Positions 24,477-33,723 of a DNA stretch of 36,939 nucleotides are shown here, piece by piece; position 1 is the first letter of the stretch; the number at the start of each line of letters is the position of its first letter. The stretch is from ZCTH02-B3 sp036563895. GTDB taxonomy: Bacteria; Bacillota; Bacilli; Paenibacillales; Paenibacillaceae. The position numbers and the translations under genes are program-made. The stretch is taken from assembly GCA_036563895.1 (NCBI GenBank), contig DATCLN010000164.1:1-36939 (forward strand), in the 5' to 3' direction. The notes under the pieces were generated by a model, which was given only the letters and a program-made list of their open reading frames with translations, did not search any database and was not told the DNA's origin.

Positions 24477-25767
24477 GGACGGTCTCCTCCTTCCGGTCCC
24501 TGAGGAAATAGACGGTGTCGAGACCGACGGTTTCCGCGACCCGCACCACATCGTCCGGCGTTACGGCGCGGATTTTGCCGAGCAGTTCTTCCGCCGTATG
24601 TTCCGCACCCGCCACCCTGGCGTTGAAGTCGAACCAGATCCGGTCAAAGGGATTGTCCTGCAAGGCGATAAGCTGGTTGGACAGCATTTCCTTCGTCTTC
24701 GCCAGATCGTCCGCGGTGAAATCGCCACGGCGCATCGCCTCGAGCTGTTCCCTGATGATCCCGAGCGCCTTCTCGTAATTGGCGATATCGATGCCCGTCT
24801 GGATCATGATGATGCCCTTGTGGCCTTCCAGCCGGGAAGACGCGTAATACGCCAGGCTCGCTTTTTCCCGCACGTTGACGAACAGTTTGGCGTGCGGATA
24901 GCCCCCCAGAAGGCCGTTGTATACGAGCAGGGCGGGATAGTCCCGTCCGGCATAGGTGACAGGGGTTCTCAAGCCGATGTTCAGCTTGCCCTGGGTGACG
25001 TCCAGGCGCTCCTCCACGGTGCGGGGTTCTGCCGGCGCATGCCTGGGAACGGACGGCGTATAATTCCCGGGCGGGCCGTCCGGCAGGCGGAACGCTCCCT
25101 TCACGAGCGCCGCCACTTCCTCCAGGCTCGTGTCGCCGACCACGTACAAATCGAAGGCCGCTTCCCGAAGCCATTTGCGGTAGGTCTCATACAGCGAAAC
25201 GGCGTCGATTCCCCCGAGGTCCTCCTTGCGCCCGAGGGCGGGAAGGCGGTAGGGCTCGCCGCGGAACATTTCTTCCAGGCAGCGCTTTTCCGCGTAGCGG
25301 ATTTTGTCATTGATGATGGCGTCGAGTTTTTGCGCCACCGTCTTCTTTTCCGCTTCCACGTACCGCCCGACGAACCGCCCGTCTTCCAGCGCCGGCGCCG
25401 TCAGCACCTCGCCCAGCAGGGCCAGCGCCTCCTTGAGAAGCGGCGTGTTCGAGGACACGAAACGGTCGCCTATGACGTCCAGACGAAACTGGACGACCTG
25501 GTGATCGCCCCGCTTGCCCACATCGTAACCAAAATGGGCACCGTACATGGCGTCCAGTTTTTCCCGGAAGGCCAGCGTCTCCGGAAAGCTTGCCGTTCCC
25601 CTTCCGAGCACGAAGGGAAGCAGCGCCACGCGGGTGATGTCCGCTTCGGAAAGCGGCACGCCCGCATACAGGACGATGGCGTAGGTCTTGAATTTTTTCG
25701 TCGGCAGGACGTGCAGCCGGATCCTGCCGGTCTGTCCCCGCACAAACGGCTCGGCGTTCAAGGACAT
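24463..25767 (-). CDS. ymfF: M16 family peptidase-like protein YmfF, lacking the zinc motif
   Basis: The 434-residue protein has the two-domain M16 fold, with the substrate-loop RY-type motif in the C-terminal half (EKASLAYYASSRLEGHKGI). The HxxEH zinc motif is absent: at its expected place the sequence reads TRVALLPFVLGRGTASFP. It is therefore probably the non-catalytic partner of YmfH. The start is ATG at 25767, seven bases after AAAGGAG. It is the first gene of a tightly linked group ymfF-ymfH-ymfI (overlaps of 14 and 4 bases). A weak possible promoter (TTTGCT at 25834-25829, TAGAAT at 25810-25805, 18 apart) lies about 40 bases upstream. The 234-base gap before sleB holds only GC-rich, imperfectly repeated sequence. 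Confidence 0.93.
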   Translation of the reverse strand: MSLNAEPFVRGQTGRIRLHVLPTKKFKTYAIVLYAGVPLSEADITRVALLPFVLGRGTASFPETLAFREKLDAMYGAHFGYDVGKRGDHQVVQFRLDVIGDRFVSSNTPLLKEALALLGEVLTAPALEDGRFVGRYVEAEKKTVAQKLDAIINDKIRYAEKRCLEEMFRGEPYRLPALGRKEDLGGIDAVSLYETYRKWLREAAFDLYVVGDTSLEEVAALVKGAFRLPDGPPGNYTPSVPRHAPAEPRTVEERLDVTQGKLNIGLRTPVTYAGRDYPALLVYNGLLGGYPHAKLFVNVREKASLAYYASSRLEGHKGIIMIQTGIDIANYEKALGIIREQLEAMRRGDFTADDLAKTKEMLSNQLIALQDNPFDRIWFDFNARVAGAEHTAEELLGKIRAVTPDDVVRVAETVGLDTVYFLRDRKEETVHARA

Positions 25768-26001
25768 CCCGCTCCTTTGCCCGCGTTCCTCGCCTTACAG
25801 CCCCATTCTACCCGCAGGACCTGGGGAAAGCAAACAGCCCGGCAGCGCCCGGAGGCGGCTGGCTCCGGCAGCAATCGGCGTCGGCGGCGGAAGGCGTCGG
25901 CAGCATGAGGCGTCAAAGGCACCAGGCGCGGTCAGCGGAGGGCGTCATCCGGCCATGCGCAATCCTCGGCCACCATGTGCCATTTGCTGTACCTGCCGCC
26001 T

Positions 26002-26748
26002 TCAGCGGGCGAAGATGTGCTTGCCGATCTTCTTGTATTGCGGCCGGGACCAGATCCATTTGCTCGTCGCCGTCGCGGGATTGAAAAAATAGAGGCAGCC
26101 GTCCGTCGGGTCCCAGCCGTTCACCGCGTCCCGCGCCGCCCGGAAGGCGGTCTCGTCCGGCGTCAGCCAGATCTGGCCGTCGCTGACCGACGTGAACGCG
26201 CCGGGCTGGAAAATGACCCCCGGCACCGTGTCCGGAAACAGCGGAGAGCGCACGCGGTTCAGGATGACCGCCGCCACGGCAACCTGACCCTCGTACGGCT
26301 CCCCGCGGGCTTCCCCGTGTACGGCGTGGGCAAGAAGCCGGAAGTCGTTCTCGGAGATCCCGCCGGTGCCCGCCGGGCGCAGATTGCCGCCGGAAGACGA
26401 CGCTCCTCCGCCGCCCTGTTCGGCTCCGGGCCGCCAGTTTTTTGTCGCTTCCCAAAGCTTCAGCTTCGTTTTCGGACCGACGATGCCGTCGGCTTTCAGG
26501 CCGAATCGCCACTGGAACCAGGTGACGGCGTTTTTCGTCTTCGGTCCGAAAATGCCGTCCACCTTGCCGTCGTAATAGCCCAGGTATTTCAAACGTCCCT
26601 GCAGCTCGTACACGTCGTCGCCCCTGGCGCCTTCGGTGAGCACCCAGTCGCTGAACGCCGCCCGGTCGGCGCCGACCTTCGCCAGAAACCCCAGGGCCGC
26701 GATGACCAGCGCCAGGCTGACCGCCACGATTCCCACGCGATTGTTCAT
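26002..26748 (-). CDS. sleB: Spore cortex-lytic enzyme SleB
   Basis: SleB is a lytic transglycosylase that degrades spore cortex peptidoglycan at germination. The 248-residue protein has an N-terminal signal or anchor helix (about 5-23), a peptidoglycan-binding domain (about 38-102) with two LQGRLKYLGYY..DGIFGPKT and ..DGIVGPKT repeats, a Gly/Ser linker (about 110-130) and the hydrolase_2 catalytic domain (about 133-248). The catalytic glutamate is probably E146 in HGEARGEP. The domain ends with AVNGWDPTDGCLYFFNPATA. The start is ATG at 26748; its SD (GGGAAAGG) is rather distant. A sigma-G-type promoter precedes it, in line with forespore expression. ypeB, the usual partner of sleB in Bacillus, is not present in the window. 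Confidence 0.93.
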   Translation of the reverse strand: MNNRVGIVAVSLALVIAALGFLAKVGADRAAFSDWVLTEGARGDDVYELQGRLKYLGYYDGKVDGIFGPKTKNAVTWFQWRFGLKADGIVGPKTKLKLWEATKNWRPGAEQGGGGASSSGGNLRPAGTGGISENDFRLLAHAVHGEARGEPYEGQVAVAAVILNRVRSPLFPDTVPGVIFQPGAFTSVSDGQIWLTPDETAFRAARDAVNGWDPTDGCLYFFNPATATSKWIWSRPQYKKIGKHIFAR

Positions 26749-26762
26749 CCGCTTATGTCACG

Positions 26763-26825
26763 CCTTTCCCATACTGTCGTGCATCGGGACAGGACGCCCG
26801 AGTTTCCCGTTTAGTATGGGAAAGG
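26763..26825. repeat. 13-bp perfect inverted repeat across the sleB promoter
   Basis: CCTTTCCCATACT at 26763-26775 and its exact inverse at 26813-26825 are 37 bases apart. The right arm contains the sigma-G -10 element; the left arm lies in the untranslated leader next to the SD. Because one arm is upstream of the expected transcript start, it would act at the DNA level rather than as an RNA hairpin. Confidence 0.75.
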
Positions 26826-26842
26826 AAAAGTTCGGTTATGCG
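26812..26842 (-). promoter_or_regulatory. Sigma-G (forespore) promoter of sleB
   Basis: On the minus strand CGCATA (26842-26837) and CATACTA (26818-26812) are 18 bases apart. The -10 is a full match to the sigma-G pattern CATWHTA and the -35 differs from TGMATA at one base. sleB is a known forespore gene in Bacillus, which agrees. Confidence 0.75.
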
Positions 26843-26881
26843 GAAAGGCGCCGGCGCAAGGCACGAGAAAAGGAGCGGACG

Positions 26882-29500
26882 TCAGGAGGAAAACCGTTCC
26901 GCTCCCTGCTCGTACTGCTCCAGGGTCATGAGCACCTCGCGGGGCTTGCTGCCTTCATAGGGGCCGACGATGCCCTTCGCTTCCATCGCGTCGATCAGGC
27001 GGGCCGCACGGGTATAGCCGATGCGCAGGCGCCGTTGCAGGAGCGACACGGACGCCTGTTTCGCCTCCAGCACGATGCGCACCGCCCGGTCGAACAGTTC
27101 GTCCATGGGCTCTTCCTCTTCCGGCCCGGCCGCGTCCCCGTTTTCCGGTACGAGATCCTCGCGGTAGTCCGCGGACCCTTGGCCCCGGACGAACTGGACG
27201 ACTTTCTCCACTTCCTGGTCCGACACGAAGGCGCCCTGGACGCGGATCGGCTTGGGCGCGCCCATCGGCAGGAACAGCATATCGCCCCGCCCGAGCAGCT
27301 TCTCGGCGCCCGCCATGTCGAGAATGGTGCGGGAGTCGACCTGCGACGACACGCCGAAGGCGATGCGGCTCGGGATGTTCGCCTTGATGACGCCGGTGAT
27401 GACATCCACCGAGGGCCGCTGCGTGGCGAGGATCAGATGGATCCCGGCCGCCCGCGCCATCTGCGCCAGCCGCGTGATGGCGTCTTCCACGTCGCCCGCC
27501 GCCACCATCATGAGATCCGCCAGCTCGTCGACGATGACGACGATGTAGGGAAGCGCCTCCTCCGGCTGGCCCCTGTCGGCCATCAGGGCATTGTATCCCT
27601 CGATGTTGCGGGTACCGGTGGCGGAAAAGCGCTCGTAGCGCTTCTCCATCTCCGCCACAATCTTCTTGAGGGCAAGGGAGGCCCGCCGCGGATCGGTGAC
27701 CACCGGCGCGAGCAGGTGGGGGATCCCGTTGTAGACGTTGAGCTCCACCATCTTCGGGTCGATGAGGAGAAGCTTGACTTCATCCGGCTTGGCCTTGTAC
27801 AGCAGGCTGATGATGATGGCGTTGATGCACACCGACTTGCCGGAACCGGTGGCCCCGGCCACCAGGAGGTGCGGCATGCGCGCCAGGTTGCCGATGACGG
27901 GCTGGCCCGAAATGTCCCGCCCGAAGGCGATGGTGAGCTTGCCCGGCGCCTCCCGGAACACGTCGGTTTCCAGCACTTCGCGCAGCGTGACGATGCTGAT
28001 TTCCGGGTTGGGCACCTCGATGCCGATGGCGGATTTGCCCGGAATCGGGGCTTCCATGCGGATATCCTTGGCCGCCAGCGCCAAGGCGATGTCGTCGGTG
28101 AGGCTGACGATCCGGCTCACCTTCACGCCCACGTCCGGCTGCACCTCGTAGCGGGTCACCGCGGGACCCCTTGACACATCCAGCACCTTGGCGCGGACGC
28201 CGAAGCTCTCCAGCGTCGCCTCCAGCTTGCGCGCCGTCTCCAGCACATCCTGCGCCGCGCCCTTTTTGCCGCCCTGCGGTTTGTTCAAGAGGTGCAACGG
28301 CGGCATCCGGTAAGGCTTGTCCGCGGCCGCAGCGCCGGCCGGAGAAGAGGCCCCGGAAACGACAGAACCCGGTGCGGAACCGCCGGATCCGCCGAGCGCT
28401 TCTTCCGGACCCGGAACCGCCTCCGCGTAGCCTCCCGCAAGTTCCCCGTCCGCCGCCGTTCCATTCGGCGGGCGGGGCGCGGCCGCCGTAGCGGCACCTC
28501 CCTGTACGCCGGACAGCGGAGGTTCGGCATCCAGGTCGTCCAGCAGGGAGTCCGCCGGGAACACGCTGGCTTTCCCGGAGGCGCCCCGGTCCCGGAAAGG
28601 CCGTTCCCCGTAACCGTACAGTACCGGCTGATCGTGCTCCCAGTCCTCTTCCCCGGGCGTTTCCGCCTGCTCGGGCTCCACCTTGCCGTGGAACAGCTGA
28701 AAGAAAAGCGGCGTTTTCCCCTTTCGGGCCGGCGCCGGAGGTTCCTCCTCCGCCTCCGCGGTATCCGCCGGATCCATATCCTGCGCGGCGTCCGACGGGA
28801 ACGGGTCCGCCGCCGCTTTGCCTCTTTTCCGGCCCACCGCCTCGGCCCGGGCTCCGAACGGACCCCGTCCGGAAGCGAGGCGGACGGCCAGCCGCGGCGC
28901 AAGGCGCCGGAAAAACAGGTGAACCGCCCGGATCATGTCCACCAGCGAGCGGTTGGAAATCAGAAGCACGGAAATGCCCAGCTGGACCCACATCATCAGC
29001 CTGGCCCCGTGATACCCGAACAGCCAGTACAGGACGGCGTATTCCAGCGCTCCGACCATGCCGCCGCCGTTGTGTTCGTCAAAAAGCTGCAGGCCCCGGC
29101 TCGGCGGCTTGTTCAGCACGTTGTGGTACAGGTCGTCCCACGTGTTCATGACAATGGCCGTCGGCGTGAGCAGGTCGAACGACTCCAGGTGCTCATCGAC
29201 GACCGTGATCGTGCTCCAGCACGCCAGGCCGCAGGCCAGGAGGACAAAGCCGGTGCGGCGGGTGGTCCAGCCGATCGGCCAGGATCGCTTGATCATCACG
29301 TACAGGCCCAGCCAGATGCCCAAAAATACAAGAAGATAATAGTAGTTTCCCAGCACGAAGCCATACAGCTTGGAGAGGGACCGGCCGAGCGCCGCTTCTC
29401 CGGAAAAAGCGATGACGGAAAGCGTAATCAAAATGATGCCGTACACTTCATATTTGATGCTTTTCCGGTAAACGTCCCGTTTCCTGCGGCGTCTGGCCAT
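26882..29500 (-). CDS. spoIIIE: DNA translocase SpoIIIE/FtsK
   Basis: This ATP-driven hexameric pump moves the chromosome across the sporulation septum and clears DNA from division septa. The 872-residue protein has about four N-terminal membrane helices (20-185). A long, low-complexity acidic and Gly/Ala/Pro-rich linker (about 205-395) follows. The motor comprises an alpha domain and a RecA-like beta domain with Walker A GATGSGKS (549-556) and Walker B VVIVDE (about 654-659). The winged-helix gamma domain (about 805-865, LLQRRLRIGYTRAARLIDAMEAKGIVG) reads chromosome polarity motifs. The start is ATG at 29500 with GGGGGGTGG upstream. The linker is longer than in B. subtilis SpoIIIE, whose total is near 790 residues. 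Its place upstream of the ymf genes is conserved. Confidence 0.97.
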   Translation of the reverse strand: MARRRRKRDVYRKSIKYEVYGIILITLSVIAFSGEAALGRSLSKLYGFVLGNYYYLLVFLGIWLGLYVMIKRSWPIGWTTRRTGFVLLACGLACWSTITVVDEHLESFDLLTPTAIVMNTWDDLYHNVLNKPPSRGLQLFDEHNGGGMVGALEYAVLYWLFGYHGARLMMWVQLGISVLLISNRSLVDMIRAVHLFFRRLAPRLAVRLASGRGPFGARAEAVGRKRGKAAADPFPSDAAQDMDPADTAEAEEEPPAPARKGKTPLFFQLFHGKVEPEQAETPGEEDWEHDQPVLYGYGERPFRDRGASGKASVFPADSLLDDLDAEPPLSGVQGGAATAAAPRPPNGTAADGELAGGYAEAVPGPEEALGGSGGSAPGSVVSGASSPAGAAAADKPYRMPPLHLLNKPQGGKKGAAQDVLETARKLEATLESFGVRAKVLDVSRGPAVTRYEVQPDVGVKVSRIVSLTDDIALALAAKDIRMEAPIPGKSAIGIEVPNPEISIVTLREVLETDVFREAPGKLTIAFGRDISGQPVIGNLARMPHLLVAGATGSGKSVCINAIIISLLYKAKPDEVKLLLIDPKMVELNVYNGIPHLLAPVVTDPRRASLALKKIVAEMEKRYERFSATGTRNIEGYNALMADRGQPEEALPYIVVIVDELADLMMVAAGDVEDAITRLAQMARAAGIHLILATQRPSVDVITGVIKANIPSRIAFGVSSQVDSRTILDMAGAEKLLGRGDMLFLPMGAPKPIRVQGAFVSDQEVEKVVQFVRGQGSADYREDLVPENGDAAGPEEEEPMDELFDRAVRIVLEAKQASVSLLQRRLRIGYTRAARLIDAMEAKGIVGPYEGSKPREVLMTLEQYEQGAERFSS

Positions 29501-29523
29501 GCATCGCCACCCCCCGGTTTCCC

Positions 29524-29532
29524 ATTATATCA
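29524..29532 (-). promoter_or_regulatory. Extended -10 promoter of spoIIIE
   Basis: On the minus strand TGATATAAT at 29532-29524 combines a perfect TATAAT with the TGn extension. The -35 position is a poor match. It lies 24 bases upstream of the ATG in the 97-base gap after araA. Confidence 0.55.
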
Positions 29533-29597
29533 CAGTTTCGGCCCGGGAAGGTGTCCGCGCGGAGACGGCGCCTCGGACATCCGTCTCCGCAACGGCT

Positions 29598-31082
29598 TCA
29601 GCGGTACGCCAGCTCGCCCAGCGCCAGCCATTGCCGGAATTCCAGCGGATCGGTGCGCTCGCCGATCACCAGGCATTCAACGCCCGCCATTTCAGCGAAA
29701 TCGGCGATCTGCCCGGCCGTGACGCCGTAGGAAAAGACGGTGTGGTGCGCGCCGCCGCCGCGGATCCACATTTCCACGCCGTCCTTCAGGTTCGGCAGCA
29801 CCTTCCAGAGGACCCGTGCCACCGGCAGCTTCGGCATGTCGTGCGGGACGGCCACCGCCTCGACTTCGTTCACCAACAGGCGGAACCGGTTGCCCAGATC
29901 GATGACGGAGACGTTCACCGCCCGGCCGGGACGGCCGTTGAACACCATGCGCGCGGGATCTTCCTTGCCGCCGATGGAGAGCGGATGCACCTCGATGCGC
30001 GGCTTGTGCGCCGCGATCGTCGGGCAAATCTCCAGCATGTGGGCGCCGAGCACGAGCGGGTTGGCCGGATCGAGGTGGTAGGTGTAGTCTTCCATGAACG
30101 AAGTGCCGCGGCCGTTGTCCATGATTTTCACCAGGCGCACGAGAGCCGCCGTCTTCCAGTCCCCCTCGGCGCCGAAACCATACCCGTCTTCCATGAGGCG
30201 CTGCACGGCCAGGCCCGGAAGCTGCCGAAGCCCGTGCAGATCCTCGAACGTCGTGGTGAACGCGGAAAATCCGCCTTCTTCCAGGAACGAACGCAGGGCG
30301 AGTTCGACCCGCGCCTGGTAGCGGATCGCGTCGCGCACGGCACCGTCGGCGCGGCCGGCCGGCGCGATCTCGTACCGCTCCTCGTATTCCTTCATCAGGC
30401 GGTCGACCTCCGCTTCGGACACCGCGTTCACCCGCTGCACAAGGTCGCCGACGCCGTAGCCGTTGACGGACCAGCCGAAGACGATTTCCGCCCCCACCTT
30501 GTCGCCTTCCGTGACCGCCACCTGCCGCATGTTGTCGCCGAAACGGGCGACCTTGAGCCGCCGGCTTTCCATGAAGGCCGCCGCGGTGCGCATCCAGCCG
30601 GCGATTTCTTCCCGCACCGCCGCGTCTTCCCAGTGCCCGAAAATCACCTTGCGGGCCAGGCGCATCCGGGCGTGGATGAAGCCGTGCTCCCGGTCGCCGT
30701 GGGCCGCCTGGTTCAGGTTCATGAAATCCATGTCGATGGAATCCCACGGAATGTCGCGGTTGAACTGCGTCGCCAGATGAAGCAATGGTTTCTTCAGCTG
30801 TGACAAGCCGGCGATCCACATCTTGGACGGCGAAAACGTGTGCATCCAGGTGATGACGCCGGCGCATTCGTCGTCGGCGTTTGCGTCCAGCATCAGGCGG
30901 CGGATGGCGTCCGGCGTCGTCAGCACCGGCTTGTAAACCAGTTCGTACGGCAACGCGCCGCTTCGGTTGAGTCCGTTCACGATGGCCTGCGAATTCCGTT
31001 CGACCTGCGCCAGCGTCTCCGGTCCGTACAGATGCTGGCTTCCCGTGGCAAACCAAAATTTGTAGGGTCTAAGTTTCAGCAA
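29598..31082 (-). CDS. araA: L-arabinose isomerase
   Basis: AraA converts L-arabinose to L-ribulose. The 494-residue protein is recognisable from its N-terminus (KFWFATGSQHLYG), VITWMHTFSPSKMWIAGL, the DIPWDSIDMDFMNLNQAAHGDREHGFI region, and GYGFGAEGDWKTAALVR followed by GTSFMEDYTYHL, which carries metal-site glutamates. A late histidine-bearing GGGAHHTVFSYG completes the site. The start is TTG at 31082 with GGGAGG about eight bases upstream. Length is standard. It is the last gene of the operon araD-araB-araA and lies 62 bases after araB. No clear terminator follows before spoIIIE. Confidence 0.98.
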   Translation of the reverse strand: MLKLRPYKFWFATGSQHLYGPETLAQVERNSQAIVNGLNRSGALPYELVYKPVLTTPDAIRRLMLDANADDECAGVITWMHTFSPSKMWIAGLSQLKKPLLHLATQFNRDIPWDSIDMDFMNLNQAAHGDREHGFIHARMRLARKVIFGHWEDAAVREEIAGWMRTAAAFMESRRLKVARFGDNMRQVAVTEGDKVGAEIVFGWSVNGYGVGDLVQRVNAVSEAEVDRLMKEYEERYEIAPAGRADGAVRDAIRYQARVELALRSFLEEGGFSAFTTTFEDLHGLRQLPGLAVQRLMEDGYGFGAEGDWKTAALVRLVKIMDNGRGTSFMEDYTYHLDPANPLVLGAHMLEICPTIAAHKPRIEVHPLSIGGKEDPARMVFNGRPGRAVNVSVIDLGNRFRLLVNEVEAVAVPHDMPKLPVARVLWKVLPNLKDGVEMWIRGGGAHHTVFSYGVTAGQIADFAEMAGVECLVIGERTDPLEFRQWLALGELAYR

Positions 31083-31144
31083 GGTCCATTCCTCCCCGCG
31101 CTTTTTGCCGTTTGCCTGCGAAATTGCAGATGCGGCCGTCGCCC

Positions 31145-32812
31145 TCAGACCACGCTGTCGCGGATGGCCTTCAGCCGCTTCATGACGTCGTTGCCGCCTC
31201 GGCCGAAATAGTCATGCAGCAAGGTGTACTCCCGGTACAGTTTGTCGTAGACGGCGGCGTTTTCCGGGATCGGCTTGAACGTCTCTTCCCGGATCCGCGC
31301 CAGTTTCGCCGCTTCGACGATGGAATCGAATCCGCCGGCCGCCCTGCCCGCGGCCACCGCGCCGAACATGGCCGCCCCCACGGCGGGCGTCTGCTTCGAA
31401 GCGGCCACTTTGATCTCCCGGCCCGTGACGTCCGCGTAGATCTGCATGAGCAGCTTGTTTTTCTGCGGAAGCCCCCCGCAGGCGTACAGTTCGTTCACGG
31501 GCACGCCGCCGTTTTCAAACGCCTCGACGATTTTCCGCGTGCCGAACGCCGTCGCCTCCAGCAGCGCGCGGTAGATTTCCTCCGGCTTGGTGAGCAGCGT
31601 ACAGCCGATGAGCAGCCCGGTCAGGTCGGTGTCGACGAGCACGGAGCGGTTGCCGTTCCACCAGTCGAGGGCCAAAAGCCCGGTCTGTCCCGGTTTGTAA
31701 GCGGATGCACGTTTCTCCAGCCATTCGTGCACGCCGACGCCTTCCCTCGCCGCTTCATCCCGGACATACGCCGGCACCGCCTGCTCCACGAACCACTCGA
31801 AAATGTCGCCGACCGCCGACTGGCCCGCCTCGTATCCGTAAAACCCCGGAATGATGCCGTCTTCGACGACGCCGCACATGCCCTCGATCATTTTCTCTTC
31901 CGTTCCGAGCAGCATGTGGCAAATCGAGGTGCCCATCACCATGACCATCTTGCCCGGCGTGACGACGCCAACCGCCGGCACGGACGCGTGGGCGTCCACG
32001 TTGCCAACCGCCACCGCCGTTCCCGGGAGGAGTCCCATGGCTTCGGCCATTTCCGGCGTCAGGCCGCCCGCCCGGGTCCCCAGCGGCACGACCTCGCCCC
32101 GCAGCTTCGTCTCCGTCAAGTTCTCCAGCCTGGGATCCAGCGCCTTGAAAAACTCCCGGCTCGGATACCCTTCCCGCTTGTGCCAGATCGACTTGTATCC
32201 GGCGGTGCAGCTGTTGCGGACGAGACGGCCGGTCATTTGGAAAATCACCCAGTCCGTCGCTTCGACGAAACGGTCGGCCGCGTCGTACACCTCCGGCGCC
32301 TCGTTGAGAATCTGCCAGATTTTCGCGATCATCCACTCGGACGAAATCTTTCCGCCGTAGCGCGGCAGGAACCGTTCCCCACGTTCGGCGGCGATGGCGT
32401 TCAGCCGGTTCGCCTCGTCCTGGGCGGCGTGGTGCTTCCACAGTTTCACCCAGCTGTGCGGATTGTCCTTCCACTCGGGCAGAAAACAGAGCGGCACGCC
32501 CCGGGCGTCCACCGGCAGCATGGTGCACGCGGTGAAGTCGATGCCCACCCCGATCACGTCGGCGGGGTTCACCCCGGATTGCCGGAGCACCTCGGGCACC
32601 GAACGCCGGAGCACTTCCAGATAATCGCCGGGATGCTGAAGGGCCCATTCGTGGCCGAGCTTCGTCCCGCTTTCCGGCAAGGCTTCGTCGATGACCCCGT
32701 GCGGATAGGGCGTGACGTGATCCGCCACTTCCGAGCCGTCGGACAGGTCGACCAGAACGGCCCGGCCGGATTGCGTCCCGAAATCGATGCCGATCGCGTA
32801 TTTCCTGCTCAT
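31145..32812 (-). CDS. araB: Ribulokinase
   Basis: AraB phosphorylates L-ribulose to L-ribulose 5-phosphate with ATP. The 555-residue protein belongs to the FGGY sugar kinases: N-terminal phosphate motif KYAIGIDFGTQSGRAVLVD, GVGIDFTACTMLP with the catalytic Asp region, and the C-terminal ATP motif YACGGLPQKNKLLMQIYADV. The start is ATG at 32812, preceded by GGAGGAGA at a good distance; the frame is open upstream into the araD 3' end but has no family sequence there. It lies 97 bases after araD and 62 before araA. Confidence 0.98.
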   Translation of the reverse strand: MSRKYAIGIDFGTQSGRAVLVDLSDGSEVADHVTPYPHGVIDEALPESGTKLGHEWALQHPGDYLEVLRRSVPEVLRQSGVNPADVIGVGIDFTACTMLPVDARGVPLCFLPEWKDNPHSWVKLWKHHAAQDEANRLNAIAAERGERFLPRYGGKISSEWMIAKIWQILNEAPEVYDAADRFVEATDWVIFQMTGRLVRNSCTAGYKSIWHKREGYPSREFFKALDPRLENLTETKLRGEVVPLGTRAGGLTPEMAEAMGLLPGTAVAVGNVDAHASVPAVGVVTPGKMVMVMGTSICHMLLGTEEKMIEGMCGVVEDGIIPGFYGYEAGQSAVGDIFEWFVEQAVPAYVRDEAAREGVGVHEWLEKRASAYKPGQTGLLALDWWNGNRSVLVDTDLTGLLIGCTLLTKPEEIYRALLEATAFGTRKIVEAFENGGVPVNELYACGGLPQKNKLLMQIYADVTGREIKVAASKQTPAVGAAMFGAVAAGRAAGGFDSIVEAAKLARIREETFKPIPENAAVYDKLYREYTLLHDYFGRGGNDVMKRLKAIRDSVV

Positions 32813-32909
32813 CTGGCTCTCCTCCGCAAATTTTTTCAAATATTCCAATTTCCCGCGGAAATCCGGACATCCGCCTCCGACGGCGCCGCCGGTTCCGCGG
32901 CTTTCGCTC

Positions 32910-33599
32910 TCACCGCTGTCCGTAATAGGCGCCCGCCCCGTGCTTCCGCAGGTAGTGGCGGTCCAGCAGATGCCGGTCCATAGGCCCCACGGCGGGATTG
33001 ATGGCGATCGTGCGCGCCGCGATCTTAGCCACTTCTTCCAGCACGACGGCGTTGTGCACGGCTTCGTGCACATCCCTTCCCCAGGCGAACGGCGCGTGGG
33101 ACCGCACAAGAACGCCCGGGATCGCCAGCGGGTCCCTGCCGCGGAAGGTCTCCACGATCACGTTGCCCGTTTCCCGCTCGTAATCGCCCTTGATCTCGGC
33201 TTCCGTCATCGGCCGCGTGCACGGGATTTCCCCGTAAAAATAGTCGCCGTGCGTCGTTCCCAAAGCGGGGATGCCCCTCTCCGCCTGGGCCCAGGCGGTC
33301 GCCCACGGGGAATGGGTGTGCACGATGCCGCCGATGTCCGGAAACGCCCGGTACAGCACCACGTGGGTCGGCGTGTCGGATGAAGGTTTGTAGCGGCCTT
33401 CCACCACGCGGCCCTCGAGGTCCGTGACCACCATGTCCTCCGGCTTCAGCTGCTCGTAGGGAACTCCGCTCGGCTTGATGACGACCAGCCCGCGTTCGCG
33501 GTCGATCCCGCTGGCGTTGCCCCAGGTGAACGTCACGAGCCCGTACTTCGGCAAGGCCATGTTGGCTTCCCACACCGCATGCTTCAATGCTTCAAGCAA
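32910..33599 (-). CDS. araD: L-ribulose-5-phosphate 4-epimerase
   Basis: AraD converts L-ribulose 5-phosphate to D-xylulose 5-phosphate, joining the pentose phosphate pathway. The 229-residue class II aldolase-type enzyme shows VTFTWGNASGIDRE at the N-terminus, VVIKPSGVPYE, the zinc histidines in GGIVHTHSPWATAWAQ and SHAPFAWG, and ALGTTHGDYFYGEIPCTR. The start is TTG at 33599, seven bases after AGGGGCGG. It is the first gene of the operon, about 90 bases from the nearest AraR-like box. Gene order araD-araB-araA differs from B. subtilis (araA-araB-araD). No arabinose transporter or araR lies in the window. Confidence 0.98.
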   Translation of the reverse strand: MLEALKHAVWEANMALPKYGLVTFTWGNASGIDRERGLVVIKPSGVPYEQLKPEDMVVTDLEGRVVEGRYKPSSDTPTHVVLYRAFPDIGGIVHTHSPWATAWAQAERGIPALGTTHGDYFYGEIPCTRPMTEAEIKGDYERETGNVIVETFRGRDPLAIPGVLVRSHAPFAWGRDVHEAVHNAVVLEEVAKIAARTIAINPAVGPMDRHLLDRHYLRKHGAGAYYGQR

Positions 33600-33682
33600 A
33601 CGCGATCCGCCCCTTTCCTTCCCTCAGGCGGACGTGCCCCGTCCGCAGCGATCCGTTGCTTCGGAAACCTTTGGCCATTTTT

Positions 33683-33711
33683 ATCTTAACATATTGTACG
33701 TACATTTTTAA
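33683..33711 (-). promoter_or_regulatory. Candidate promoter of araDBA
   Basis: On the minus strand TTAAAA (33711-33706) and TAAGAT (33688-33683) are 17 bases apart. The first AraR-like box lies inside the spacer and over the -35, a good arrangement for repression. Both hexamers are only moderate matches, and the region is very A+T rich. Confidence 0.45.
33692..33707. promoter_or_regulatory. AraR-like operator 1
   Basis: TATTGTACGTACATTT contains the full GTACGTAC palindrome, the core of the B. subtilis AraR operator. It overlaps the candidate promoter. Confidence 0.75.
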
Positions 33712-33723
33712 TATTATTTTTTT

